DNA from: Thalassia testudinum
Taxonomy: Eukaryota > Streptophyta > Magnoliopsida > Alismatales > Hydrocharitaceae
DNA: 64,000 nucleotides
Reading direction: 5' to 3'
NCBI GenBank assembly: GCA_037157565.1
Contig: JAZHRO010000022.1
Location: 7,068,001-7,132,000, forward strand
Each line of letters starts with the position of its first letter. Within the stretch, counting starts at the first letter, position 1. Positions 21,747 through 33,661 of the stretch are shown here, one piece after another. The notes under the pieces are model-generated. The model worked only from the letters and a program-made list of their open reading frames with translations, was not told the DNA's origin and did not search any database. The position numbers were made by a program, and so were the translations under genes.

Positions 21747-23119
21747 CCGTCGTCATAGTTCGATTCATAAGAAAATCCATCAATCATATAAAATTTATAA
21801 TCGAAATTCAAAGGTGAGTCCCAAGTCGAACACTAGGAGGCGTACATTTGGTTTGAAAAATCCACATTTCGTTTTGATTTGTTTTTGTCATTTTTATCTT
21901 TTCATATTTTTTTGGCATTTTTATCAAGCAAATGATTAGGTCGATGAAAACTTTATCTACTTGCAAAAATAATGTACAGAGAGGGAGAGAGGAATAATCA
22001 TATATTTATGTACAAATGTTTCTACAACTATGAAAGCGGGAAAACTACACTACAAAAGCGAAAAGATAGAGATAGGTGTGAAGAATCCCCATCGACGGTC
22101 ACTTGGAGGATGGCTTGCTCTGACGGCACCCCGAAGAAGGTGGTGAGGTGTAGGACGCGGAGAACGATGGTGGAGGATAGAGGATGGGGCAGGACGTCAT
22201 CGTGACGAGGATCTTCTTCCAGAAGGAGGTGAGAGGACAGCTACGGGATGCTCCACGAATGGGAATGAAAGGTGGGAAAATATTTGATTCTACTCTAAAG
22301 GAGAATCCTGGACTTGGGACAAGCAATCTTTAGAGCCTTGGAGGTGGTGAGGAGAAGAAAGGAATAGATGAAGAAAAATGGGAGTGTAGGGGTCATTTTA
22401 TAGTGGAGAAAAGGATCAATTTCGTATACAAGAATTTAGTGATGGTCATAAACATCGCTGAAGATTCGCCGCAAACGCACTAAAGACAGCTCCGCACCCA
22501 TCAACTGCTGTGCTGACATGCGCTCCAAGCGCCCTTGTCGCACGCCCACATGCGCTATGCGCCCGCTGCTGCGGCTCCGTGCATCCATGCACGCGCCCAC
22601 GTGGGCACTTGCACTGCTGTGCACGTGCGTGCGCATGCGCGACCTGGGTTGCACCATGTGGCGCGACTTGGACCATCCATCTTCTTTCCTTTGTAAGGGC
22701 TGCTACACAGGTCAGATTAAGTCAATTTATGCACCATTTGGTTGCAATCGTTGACTTAAATCCATCTGTGCAATCGGATTTATTGTTTGATGCTCTGGAT
22801 TGCGTCACCTAGTCTGTTCGCCGTTGATCTTCCTCGAACTACATATGGTGCTATGAGACTCTGATCAAGGCGATTTTTGAGGCGTTGGACTCCGATCGTC
22901 ATCCTGATCAAATCCGTATGGTCGGATCATCAATCCGAGCCTCTGAATTAAATCTCCTTCTCTCCTGACCATAAGAGGATGCAATTAACCTAAAATATAC
23001 ACAAACTACTCTAAATGCAGAATGATGCATGCTATGTAATATTTACAGTATGGAATGCATATCTAAGCCTAGAGATATGCATAAATAGCCATTTTAACCT
23101 AAATGATGTGTCAACATCA
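21747..23119 (-). repeat. solo LTR D, main part
   Basis: The first five bases (CCGTC) double as the TSD of B. On the minus strand the LTR starts TGATGTTGACACATCATTTA, with ACTATAAAATGA as TATA (22394-22405) and a GC-rich U3 (22500-22640). Net length about 1.42 kb once B is removed. It is an A/E/H-type LTR that landed in reverse orientation inside LTR E, with TSD CCTAT. No internal region accompanies it. Confidence 0.85.
22394..22405 (-). promoter_or_regulatory. TATA box in LTR D
   Basis: The minus strand reads CCACTATAAAATGACCCC, in the same place relative to the GC-rich block as in LTR H. Confidence 0.55.
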
Positions 23120-23838
23120 CCTATGTACTAAATGCATCCTCTCCACTAAAAAAGGACCCCTACCCCTCCTATTCTTCTTCAACTCTCCCTTTCTCTCCCT
23201 CACCACCTCCAAGGGTCTAGAGAGAGCTTGTCCCAAGCCTGGGATGCTCCTCTAGAGTAGAAAAGAAAATTATTTTCCTACTTCTCATACCCCTTAGTGG
23301 AGCATCCCATGGCCATCCTCTCACCACTTCGGGAAGAAGATCCTCATCGCAATGCCATCCTGCCCCATCCTCCTTCCTCCGCTGCCATTCTCCTTCCTCT
23401 AGCTTCCCACCACCTTCACCCAGGCGACGTCAGAGTGTGCCATTTTCCAAGCGACTGTCGAGGGGGACTCTTCTCACCTCTATCTATCTTTTACTGCTTT
23501 TTAAGGTAGTTTTCCTCTTTCTTATATGTAGTTGTAGCAAACTATTTGAGATAAACATTGATGTTCTCTCTCTCTCTGTCTTATTTTGTAAGTAGATTAG
23601 TAGATTTCATTGATCTAATCTCTTGCCTTATTAAAATACCAAAAAAATCATAAAAGATAAAAACAACAAAAAGAAATAAAATCGAAGCAGATTTCAAAAC
23701 TAAATGTTCACCTCTCCGTATTCGACCTGGGACTCACCTCAGGTTTCGGTATAAATTTTATCTAGTAGTGTATTTCTATGCACTACGATGATGGGTTTCC
23801 TAACTCAAATATTTTCATGTACAAAATCACGTTCACCA
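23120..23838 (+). repeat. solo LTR E, 3' part (R-U5)
   Basis: Resumes with CCTATGTACTAAATGC after D. It has a degenerate TATA (CACTAAAAAAGGACC), the transcribed leader with CTTGTCCCAAGCCTGGGATG, the U5 signature TATTCGACCTGGGACTCACC (about 23719) and ends near ACGTTCACCA at 23838. The TSD AACCC follows at 23839-23843. E is about 1.45 kb in total. Confidence 0.82.
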
Positions 23839-23862
23839 AACCCCCTTCACCTTTAGCTCGAC

Positions 23863-23871
23863 CTATAAATA
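23863..23871 (+). promoter_or_regulatory. TATA-like element between r2 and K1
   Basis: CTATAAATACCCC is followed by a C-rich leader. It looks like an LTR core promoter and, if N is one LTR, marks the U3/R boundary. No ORF follows. Confidence 0.4.
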
Positions 23872-23884
23872 CCCCTTAGGACTA

Positions 23885-26800
23885 TTGATCTCGATTAGCA
23901 ACTCCCTAGTCCTCTTCCCCAAATCGAGTTACCATAGGCTATTCATTCCCTCCCTTAGGTGACTTCTGTCCCCTTCGTTCGATCTTCTTCGAGCATATCG
24001 ACCTCCTCCCTACCTCTATCGTCCACCACCGCATCTTTGGATGAGGTTACGCCGTCAACCTCCTCTTCTACACAACGTATTCATCTCCTCTAGAGTTCTT
24101 CCTCTTCCCTTCTAATTTCATCCTCCGTTAAGCACCTTCGACGGAGATTCCTAGCCCCTTTCACCCAGGTAATCGTAGATTTAGATTCTCAAAGTAGCGT
24201 AGAGTAGTTCAGCGTAGTTAGATAGTTAATTTAGTGTAGATGTATTACTGATTTCACTCTATCTTCCCCGACTCCAGTGAACTCCTTGAGCTTGACCGAA
24301 GCTCTATTTCATCTTTTGAACACATCAATCACCTTCTACATCTTTCCATTATCACTTCTATGCCTCTATTCACTTGATTTATCACATTATCCGTCTAGAT
24401 CCACTCCACCTTCACTGGAGTACCTCCACTGTCTATGGCAGAGGTCTTCAGCTATCTTCACACACATTTAGGGCTCTCTGTCACCTTAACATCACACAAG
24501 GGCCCCGATCTCACTTATAATTAGACCTATTACACCTTATCACAGAAACGCCTAAATCTATCTTCAACCTCTGAGTTTGCTGTCCATGGTGAGCTCAGAC
24601 GAGTTCTCCATCTAATTCCCTACACATACACCGTTGTCTCACTTCCCTAAACCTTTCCCCTCACTCAATTGAGTGAGATATATTTCCTTCAGTTCATGTG
24701 AACTCAAGTTTGATTCTTTTCGTATTCTTTGATGAATCCCTGAATTTGATCATCGATTGGACCAATTGAAGTGTTCTTGAGGTTCCTTGTAACCTCAAGA
24801 ACCTATTAATATAGTTCTTGATGCATTTCTTGGAGATTTGATCTCCGATGACTCAAAACAATTTTCATCGGTGCTCCGGTGATTTCAGTTAGAGCCATAG
24901 CTTTGAGTCGATGTATGAAGCTCCAGATTGTCTTATTATGATTAGATTTGTGTTTTAATGATGATTACTCTTTATCGAACTTCATCTTCTCTAACTCCTG
25001 TAGAGATGGAGAGGCATGTTTGTTGAGGTTTAGACTCTAGAAAAAGATCCATAAGCTAGAGCAGTACATATAGATCTTATCTAAGCTTCCATTTAAGTCT
25101 AACAACCTATGATTTGCTCCACCGAATAGACCCATCTCCATCCTTAGGTGATGAGCTCTAAGACAAATCTAGAGCCTTCAAAACATGATTTTGAGTTGCT
25201 CAATAGATTCCTTAGGATGATTTTAGCCAGATTAGGTATTTAATTTGATGGGAATCATTTTAAACTAGAAAGTCAATTTTTGACCTTTGGAGGTCAACAC
25301 AGAGCTGCTCTTGAGGAATTAGGATTTGATTCTCTGATTTAATGGATTATTTGAGCTTCTGTGATGATTTAGAATATGTAGGAACTGATTTGATGAGGTT
25401 TCATTTAGTTCTAATAAAGATTTCTATATCTGCTCATTTGGGTTCAAACAAGAACCCAACACTGCTCATAGTGTTTTTTGATGAAATTTTAGCTCAAATT
25501 TTACCCAGATCAATTTTGTTCGATCCTTTAAACCGACCCAGATCACTTCTAGACACTTTAATCTTTCTATTGAGCTATTCCACTTAGGAATTTATGATCT
25601 GTGCATCTTGTTAGAAGCTCTGAAGCTCCTAAGCTTTCTTAAGCCTTCACAGACCTCTATTCCCCTTTAAACTCGTATGGAATGCTATAATAAGCATTTT
25701 TGTACCTTCAACTGAGGCTAATAACTCCTCTGTAGGTCATTTGACTTGCATATCTACTCTAAAGCATGTTTCCAGGTGTAAGAACAGTGCTATGTTCTTC
25801 CTACGAATCCATGGATCAACTTTGATCCAAAAGCCGAATCGACTTCAAAATTATAAACTAGACATCAACAGCTTCCTATCGAGCCCTTGTTTGCTTGATT
25901 TGATAAACTGAGCTGACCAAAATCAACATTCGAAGTCGACGGTTGGCAAACGTTGTGTTGAAGAGAAGTGGCTGGCCTTTGTCCCACATCGAAAGGTGAA
26001 GAATAACTGCCTTGGTATAAATGGAAATACACAACCTAGCACTTTAGTCGTCAAGCACTGGGCACGAAATCCCTATACCCTTCTGAGCATCTAAGCTGAG
26101 CAGGTGTGTGCATGTATGTGTGTGCGTCTGCGTGTAGCGCACGTGGGTGCGTGTGGGCCTAGGTGAGCATGAGACTTGGTGGGCCTGATATGGCCCAATA
26201 CTGTGCAAACTTAATTGGATAGAATCCGCAATTAACAAAACTAGGAACCGGTTGGAGTAGGGTCTGATCCGGTCTAGAAATGGATGGTTGATCCTTGAAA
26301 GAACTGGGTCCACCCATTAAACCATTTTTTCTTTAAGTGTGAAGAGAGTGGGTTTAAGTTTGAAAAAAATGGCTAAGTGTGGAATGAGTGCACAGTATGC
26401 TTTAAAATGAAAAGAAAGTGGCTAAGCACCTGAAGAGAGTGAGAGAATGGGGCTGCAATGTAAGTGTCCAAGATTAAATAGAAAAGGAGCTGAATTAAAG
26501 AGAGAGAATTGAGATTAAGAAATAAATGATTAAAAAATAATATGAGAGTTCTTAAGAGATGTCTAAAAGAGGAGAGGAGGCTGAGAACTGATTGAGTAAT
26601 TAGTGTTTGAGCTCCATTGTATACAAAGGCATTTATTTTGTATTATAATTTCTTTTATGCCTTATATAAACACTTGTTGTAAAACATTTTCTTGCTATTC
26701 ATTGTAAATCATTCAGGTATATTTTCTTTCATTAATAAAATAATTGCAAGTTTTAATTAATCAATTTTATATGCAATTTTTCATGAGCTTAACATATGAC

Positions 26801-27056
26801 ATAATTATAGATTTAATTAATAAAGTAATTTTTATGCTTTAGAATAAAAATGGTGAATTGATTAAGTTCATGCCTCCCAGTGAATGACCTAGACTCAACC
26901 ATTTAAAAGAAATAAAATCTAAAATGTAGGTTAGCTTGACCTTATAATACAATCAACAACGACAATTTAACAAATTCAAGTTAACCTAAATCTATTCTTT
27001 ATGCGATTAATTAAGACTAATAACCTTAACCAACTATGTTGAGAATTGAACCACCA
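23885..27056 (+). repeat. direct repeat K, copy 1 (about 3.2 kb)
   Basis: From TTAGCAACTCCCTAG to about TTGAGAATTGAACC. Landmarks recur in order in copy 2: CATAGGCTATTC, CTGTCTATGGC, a TCCCACATCG-type motif, the GT-rich block near 26105-26160, AATGGTGAATTGATTAAG, and a U5-like CCCAGTGAATGACCTAGACTC. It has no ORF above noise. The end motif resembles the U5 TTCGACCCGGGACTC of the Athila LTRs here, so K may be R-U5 of a long LTR. Confidence 0.7.
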
Positions 27057-30000
27057 ATCGTCGATCTACGTTAGCAACTCCCTAGCTCCCTTCCCCATAC
27101 TGAGTTGCCATAGGCTATTCGTCCATTTCCTCCAGCGACTTCTACCCATTCTTCCATCGCTCTCCAATGAGTTCATCTTCCTCCTCTTCTTCGTCGTCTG
27201 CCGTTGCATCTTTAGATGAGGCTATGCCCTCATCTTCTTCCTCTATATGTCCTACTTTGACTCTACCGGAGTTCTGATCCCTTCCGTCTAATTTCTTCCT
27301 CCGTTAAGCACCTTCGAAGGAGCTCTTCTCATCTTCTTTGTCCAAGTAATCATAGTTAGCCATAGTTTTTAGTGTAGATTAGTTTAGCGTAGTTAGTTAA
27401 GTGTTAAGCTTAGTTTGTACTTCATCTTCCACAACTCCGACGAGCTAATTTCGACGTGCCAAACCTTCTTCCATCAATCTAATCACCTATGGATCTTCTT
27501 TACCCCGCCGTGAATACATTCCACATTCTCACACGCTAATTTGATCACTTAATTTTCCTAAACCACCTCACACACATCTAAGAACCTCCTCTGTCTATGG
27601 CGGAGGTCTCAGAAGCATTCCACCTTCAAATCAAGGTCCTTTATCACCTATTTGCCTCATTAGGACCCCGTTAATGCTTTTAATTTGATCTATTACCATC
27701 AATACACAAAACGCCTAAATCACCTTCAACCTTCTGTGCACGTTGTCCATGACGGCTCAAAAGGTGTTCTTTCATCTAATTAACCACACATAGATCATCA
27801 CCATATCTTCCTAATTAATTCCCCTCACTCAATCGAGTGAAATCTCTTTCTCTCAGCTTGCTCAAGTTCAGATTTGATTCCTAAGAATTATTGATATATT
27901 TGGTTGATTAAAGATTTAATTGAAGTGTTCTTGAGGTTCATTGTAACCTCAAGAATCTTTTAAGATCATTCTTTTTGAGTTTCATGGAGATTTTATCTCC
28001 AGTGATCAGAATCGGTGTTTACCAGATCTCCGGTGAGCTTCGACAAATCAAATCTTGAACGTTAGTCTTTGAAAGTCCCTGAACAACTCCAAATCGATTA
28101 TTTATGAGATGAGGATCAAATTCCACCTTTTAGACTTGTGTTTTGATGTTGAATCATTCTGATGGTCATCGTCTTCCCCAACTCCAATAGAGTTGAGGAG
28201 ACAAATTCATTGAGGTTTAAACTCTAGAATCAGGTTTGGAAGCAAGAGCTAAATGTGTAGAACCTATCTTAAGCTTTTATTTAGGACTAAGAAGCATTGG
28301 ATTATTCTATCGAACATTCCACCTTTTGATCTCAAGTGACAAAGTCTAAAAGCACTATTGGAGTGCTCAAAACTTGATTTTTAGGTATTAAATCAATTCT
28401 TTATGCTGAATTTAGTTTGAGCAAGCCCTCAATTTGATCTAAAACTCTTAAGTTTAGAAAGTCAACATTTGAGCTTCGTTAGTCAAACCTGAGTTGATTT
28501 TAGTGTTTCAAATTCTGAATTCTAGATTTATGATTGGAATGAGTTTCTGGTATGATTAAGCATCTTTTGAAATTGATTTGAATGATTTTTTATCAAGATT
28601 TGAGGAGGATTCCATTATCTATCCAATTTGGGTCATATCTGGAACCCAAAGTAGTTCAAGGTGTTCTTAGTGAATTTTAATGCTAAATCCTACCCAGATT
28701 AATCTTATTCCATCCTCTAAAATGATTTAGATGAGTTCTACATGCTTTAATCTATTGATTGTATGGATTATCTCTTGAATCAATGATCTGTACAGTGAGC
28801 TTCTAAGCTCAGAAGCTCAAGAGCTTCTGGAGTCTTCTTTTAATCTCAAGTTCTTTCCACATCATGCGAAATATCTCTCTACAGTTATCTGTAACCTCAA
28901 TTGAAAGATTCAATCTCATTTACATGTCATTTGACCTTATTCACCTTATTTGTAGTGCATAGAGAGTTAAAATGAATGAACATGTCATTTTAACTCTCTG
29001 AATCCATGGATCAAATCTGATCCAAACATCAAATTGATGTTGCAATTGTGTAGTATAAATCAAGAGCTTTCAATAGAGCTCTTGGTCACTTGATTTGGTT
29101 CAGTGTGCCGACAGGAATCCTCAGCCGAAGTCGATGGCCGGAGGCACTACACTAAAGGAGGAATAGCAGAGATAACCCCACCTCGGAAAACTATGATGCG
29201 GTGCACACGCAAATAATTGATTTCATCACCCAGCGCTTCAATCATCAAGCACTAGGTGTAAATTAAACATATTTCCTCTTGAGCATTGGTTACCATCCGA
29301 TGGTGTGTGCCATGCAAGTGCATGTGTGTGCACGTGCAGTGCACGTGGGTGCACATGGGCCCAGGTGGGTGTGAGCTTGTTAGTGGACCTGATATGGCTC
29401 GGTACTGTGCAAAATAAAACACTAAAATCCACACTAAATAAATTAGGACTGGATTCAAGTAGTGGTCAGGTCCCACCTTATGGGTGCTATGTATCCCACG
29501 AATGAGCCTGATTCGCCCATTAAATCAACTTTTTAGTTAAGTGAGAGTGGGTTTGAGTTTAAAAAATGGCTAAGTGTGGAATAGAGGTTGTACATAGTAA
29601 AGGTTAAAAGGAAGAATGAAGAAAGTGAAGAGTTAAATGAGGTAGAGTTAAAATTGATGGAGAGAGTTTAAGTGCTGGGAGCTGAGAATGAAAGAGAGAG
29701 AGAATAAGAGTTTAAAAATGATAAAGGAAAATTAAAAGAAATGATTAAAATTAAAGTGACATGTGATGATGTGGTTGGAAGTCTAATTTCTATATTTATG
29801 TCGTCTGATATTCTTAAGAGATGGAATGAGCTCAATGAACAAAGGCATTTTGTATTGTAATTTCTTTTTATGCTTTATTTTTGTAAACATTCAATATAAA
29901 CATTCCTTTTCTTTGTTATTCATTGTATAATCATTCATGTACTTTTCTTTTATAATGGAATGATTGCTATGATTTTATGTTTAAATATATTATAAAATTG

Positions 30001-30264
30001 TTCATGTTCTTAAAATATTTTGTAATTAGTATAGTAATTAGTTATTTGTTAATTTAAAATAAAAATGGTGAATTGATTAAGTTTAAATACCTTCCAATGA
30101 ACGACCTAGACGCAACCAGTTAAAAGAATTAAATCTAATGTGTAGGTTAGCTTAACCCTATACTACATTCAACGACAACGATTTAACAATTCAAGTTAAC
30201 CTAAGTCTATTATTTATGCGATTAATTAAGACTAATAATCTTAATTAATTATGTTGAGAATTGA
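27057..30264 (+). repeat. direct repeat K, copy 2 (about 3.2 kb)
   Basis: The second tandem copy starts at TTAGCAACTCCCTAGCTCC (about 27070) and ends ATGTTGAGAATTGAAC, after which M gag resumes with GGTCAATAACGGG. The copies differ by many substitutions and indels, so the duplication is old. No gene is seen. Confidence 0.7.
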
Positions 30265-30927
30265 ACGGTCAATAACGGGCTGCTTGAATTTCTCCTACAG
30301 GGGTGCTGTCATTACCTCCTCCATAAAGGGGTAGGTAGTAACATAGGCATGCAGGTGTATGCCCCTCATTGTCTAGGTGACTTGACGGACGATCTTGGAG
30401 ATTGAGCCTCCTCCGTTGGTCATCATGGGGTGGGCCCCAAACTATTCCCCTGATGAAGGTGGGTGGGGAGCTTTAAGCAGGTAAGGAGGAACTTCCCCTT
30501 TTTAGCTACTAATCTGGCATTTTAACTTCTCGAGCTGTTCAAGTAAGCGAGTGTTCTCCTCCTTTACCACAAGATGCCACTTCAACTGGTCATCTCTAGG
30601 ATTGGAGTTTTGAGGCTCCTCTGGCTGAATCTTGTGGTCCTCCTTGATTTGGTTGATCTCAAGGAGTTTATTCATGATCAACTGCTACTCAACCTTTAGG
30701 GCCGCTAGCCTGGCCTCGTACTCTTCCTTCCTTGCCAGCATCTCGAGGAGAGGGTCTTGCTGAGGATTCTCGAGGTGAGATGACTTAGGTTGCTGGCTAA
30801 GATATAAGGACTTCTCCTTGCTAGGCCCAGCGTGCAAGTGGCATCTCTTAGACACCAAGATGCTGGATTCCACCGGGCCTACCTTCTTGGGATCAGCACG
30901 AGAGGAATTGCAAGTCGTGGGGGCCAT
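30265..30927 (-). pseudogene. N-terminal half of the gag of Tat-like element M
   Basis: The likely start is the ATG at 30927 (MAPTTCNSSRADPKKVG). It continues as HLENPQQDPLLEMLARKEEY and LAALKVE to a stop near 30685. Beyond the stop come helical, charged segments (KWHLVVKEENTRLLEQLEKL) and a segment reading EEVMTAPL, stop, EKFKQPVID, typical of Tat-lineage gag upstream of the capsid core. At 30265 it is cut by insertion N; the capsid core is at 10838-11207. A coiled coil is likely in the Leu/Glu-rich part. Confidence 0.7.
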
Positions 30928-30972
30928 TGCTCGGATACAAGAGTAAGGAAATGGTATTAAACGATTGTCGCT

Positions 30973-30989
30973 TCCCACAGACGGTGCCA
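30973..30989 (-). other. primer-binding site, element M
   Basis: The minus strand reads TGGCACCGTCTGTGGGA, two bases after the LTR end. This is the TGGCGCCGTCTGTGGGAA type usual for Tat/Retand-like gypsy elements and differs from the Athila PBS. Confidence 0.8.
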
Positions 30990-30991
30990 AT

Positions 30992-31544
30992 TGATCGAGG
31001 CCCTATGTGAGAGGGGACCCGAATCAACAAAAATAATAATCAATCACACAAAAAAGTACACAAGAGATTCGTGACCCAGTTCCACCCAAAAGGGTGTACG
31101 TCTGGGGTGAGGGCAATGCTTCCAAAGTTCCACTATCGTTGTATGGGATACAATTTCTCTTGGTCTCTCTTTGAGGTTGCATGAAGAGAGCCCCTAAGGA
31201 CCTCTCTTCTCTATTTATAGTATAAGAAATATCTAACAACATTTAATCACTATTACGGACTTCACGGATTCCTTGGTACATCCATTACTTGGCTACAAAT
31301 AGCATTTGTAACGCCACCATTGGCACTGACGTGGATGTTGTTGCCGCCTCTTCAACTCCGGTTAAATGGATTCTTCAGCGGGTTGGACTTGCCCGGATCT
31401 GCTCGGATGTAAGCGGGCTTGGATCTATCTGGGTATAGGTGGGTCGAGTAAACCTGGATCCACCTATTAGTTGGGTATTCAGGTAGTTAGGTTCTTTTGG
31501 GCTTAGTGTGAAGTTTTAAATCCAAGGGCGCTTTTGGCCCGTCA
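30992..31544 (-). repeat. 5' LTR of Tat-like element M
   Basis: 553 bp. On the minus strand it starts TGACGGGCCAAAAGCGCCC and ends GGGCCTCGATCA. A TATA box CTATAAATAG is at 31211-31220. TCAGT (31545-31549) should be the right TSD copy. Confidence 0.8.
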
Positions 31545-31953
31545 TCAGTGGAAGGTGGAAACGTGGTGGTGAAGGTGGTGGGTAGTTATGATGGTCTTAG
31601 CTGGTAGTGGTGAGGTGAGATAGTGGTGACCATCTCTTGGGGAGAGGATAGGTGCAAGTGGAAAAGGTCGCATAAGGGAGGTTGACCTGCTGTTGCGGAG
31701 ATGCTACAACGGAGGTTGGTCTAAGGTCGAGGAGAGGGGAGGAGGCATGAGGTGGCCGGCACCCTTGTGTGTGCACGATGGCCTTCTCATCCTCCTCTCC
31801 AGAGATCAAGCGAGAAGTATGGGAGGTTGTGTCCCTTTCGGAGATGGCTCCTCTACTCGCGATCGAGAGGAATCCCTTTAGGGCTTGCGCTTGGGTATCC
31901 TTGCCCGAGTTGGGTCGCGAGAGTTGGTGTGAGTGTTATCGAATGGTGTTGCG
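31545..31953. other. spacer between elements M and H
   Basis: About 400 bp, G-rich with many GGTGGT units at its left end. It ends with TTGCG, the left TSD of H. Before H inserted, it was continuous with 58932-59353. I see no gene in it. Confidence 0.5.
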
Positions 31954-32890
31954 TGATGTGCATACATCTGATTAGCCTAAAATGTCTATTAATGCATGTT
32001 CTTAGTACCATATTAGCATCATGCATTGTAAATATTGCATAAAACGCATAATCATGCATGTAGGACAAATTGTACAAATTGTATAGTAATTATCTTCTTT
32101 TATGGTCAGGGACAGGGCAACTTTCTAATCAGGGCTTTGGACCAAGGATCCACCCATATGGATCTGATCAGGGCGACGACCAGAGTTCAACGACTCCAAG
32201 ATCGCCTAATCGGACATCCATAGCACCAAATATAGTCCAAGGAAGCCTAGAGATCAAGGGCCAAGATGGTGATAATCCGCACCTCAGACGACAAATCGAT
32301 CGCATGAATGGGTTCGGATCGACGATCGCAGCGTAACTACCCAAAAATCGATCCAATTCGACACCCATGGCACCGTCTACAACACTCAGAAGATGGACGG
32401 TCAAGATGGCACCAAGTGGCGCCATCCCAACTACCCAATCGGCCCCTAGGACCGTCGCTGCATCTCCAAAGAGTTTCCAATGCGCGTTTTGGGCTGTTGG
32501 ATCTTGATCCAACGGCCACAAGCATGCGCGCCATAAATCATCTGCACGACAAAAATGCCACCGCAGCATAGCAGTCAAGAACATTGCGCGAGCGCGCGAC
32601 GCGCGTTTAATTCCGCATTTGCAGCTCACGGGAAAATTATCGCAGCTATGCTATCGGCAGCGAGCAGCGCAAAGCAGCCAATAGCGCCCACGTGTGATCA
32701 GACACATAGCGCGCACACCAGATCGCACGTGGGCGCACGGTGAAGGCACGGATGAAGGCGCTAGCAAGGAGCATTTTAAGCCGTCCAATCTTAAGATCGG
32801 ATAGTTGATCGTTCCAGAATGTGCACAAGTGTTTGAGCTAGTAGAAGGCAAGCGAGCGCATGCAGCATGTGCACGTCGGCCACGTTCAGG

Positions 32891-32922
32891 CCTTTAGTGA
32901 CGGATAAATCCGTCATTAAAGG
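32891..32922 (+). promoter_or_regulatory. palindrome in U3 of LTR H (5' copy)
   Basis: Arms CCTTTAGTGACGGAT and ATCCGTCATTAAAGG with a 2-bp spacer and one mismatch, about 55 bp upstream of the TATA box. The 3' LTR copy at 58141-58166 has perfect 12-bp arms. A related form is in LTR G (about 52971-52994). Confidence 0.65.
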
Positions 32923-32976
32923 TCTTAAATTAATGTTTTGATGTAGAAATGTCCAAAATGCCCCTACTCCTTGCAA

Positions 32977-32986
32977 CTATAAAAGG
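32977..32986 (+). promoter_or_regulatory. TATA box in 5' LTR of H
   Basis: ACTATAAAAGGAGACCCC; also at 58225-58233 in the 3' LTR. It is the likely core promoter for the genomic RNA of H. Confidence 0.7.
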
Positions 32987-33643
32987 AGACCCCTACCCTA
33001 CAAATTTCTCATCCTTTCCTTCACTTCTCTCCCTCTCCAAAGCTTAAGAGAAGCTTGTCCCACACCCGGGATGCTCCTCAAGAGCTAAATCCAAGTTTTC
33101 GCCCTAGTTTCGGAAGTAGATCCTGCGACGACGACGACGACGACGTGCTACCTCGTTCTCGTTCTTCCAACTTCGTCCTCCTTCTTCCCGCCTTGTCCTC
33201 CGTCTTCCACACGTCGCCTCCGTCCAGCTCGTCTTCCAAGCATTCGTTAAGGAGGATAACATCTCTCTTCATTCTTTTATCGCTTTCTAGAGTAGAATTT
33301 CCCGCTTAGTAGTTGTAACAATTTCCTACTTTCTAGCGTAATTACTCCCCGCTTTTGTAGTTGTAAAAACATTACTTCAATATTAAGTGATTGTTCTCTT
33401 TCTCTCTCTCTCTTATTGTTTATATCGATTCCACTGTGATTACTTTGCCTATTAAACAAAAATACTTAAAAAAATATATATAATCACGGATTTTGAGATC
33501 GACGTAGCCTCCCTATGTTCGACCCGGGACTCTTAGGAGTTTCGGTATAAATTTACTTGTTGACGGGTTTTCTTTGTGAACAAACTATGACGACAGGTTT
33601 TCAAATCCAACCTCGAACACAGATTTCCGTGCATTCAACATTT

Positions 33644-33661
33644 TGGCGCCGTTGTCAGGGA
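33644..33661 (+). other. primer-binding site (tRNA-Asp-like), element H
   Basis: TGGCGCCGTTGTCAGGGA, three bases after the LTR end, with two differences from the Athila tRNA-Asp PBS. Confidence 0.9.

Larger units (their letters stand above)
11208..30264. mobile_element. Insertion N inside Tat gag (carries E, D and B nested)
   Basis: The insertion separates the two halves of M gag. It is flanked by GGCCA (11203-11207) and GGTCA (30265-30269), a 5-bp TSD with one C/T difference; removing it and one TSD brings gag back to a reading like VID-L-YD with a one-base shift. Without the nested LTR E (12701-23838), N is about 7.9 kb, ordered r1, r2, K1, K2. It starts TGACTAATGAG and ends AGAATTGAAC, so the right end is not the usual CA. 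A TATA-like CTATAAATA (23863-23871) lies between r2 and K1. It could be one very long solo LTR with internal tandem duplications, or the rearranged remains of an element. Confidence 0.55.
31954..33640 (+). repeat. 5' LTR of element H
   Basis: 1687 bp, from TGATGTGCATACATCTG to TCCGTGCATTCAACA. It has a U3 palindrome (32891-32922), TATA CTATAAAAGG (32977-32986), a (GAC)n-like run (33125-33146) and the U5 signature TTCGACCCGGGACTC. Confidence 0.93.

Noticed and set aside
21747..23838. Apparent large inverted repeat of LTR sequence
   Set aside because: Explained by solo LTR D inserted in reverse within LTR E, with TSD CCTAT on both sides; not a functional palindrome.
23863..27056. Host gene promoter and gene after CTATAAATA
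   Set aside because: No ORF above about 80 codons follows, and the sequence is one of two tandem noncoding copies.
31693..32042. Overlapping 60-96-codon ORFs at the left border of H
   Set aside because: They run across the TSD and into the LTR, so they are chance frames in G-rich spacer.
33125..33146. (GAC)n run as an independent microsatellite locus
   Set aside because: It is a short expansion inside the 5' LTR of H; the 3' LTR has a short non-repeated form (58376-58390).
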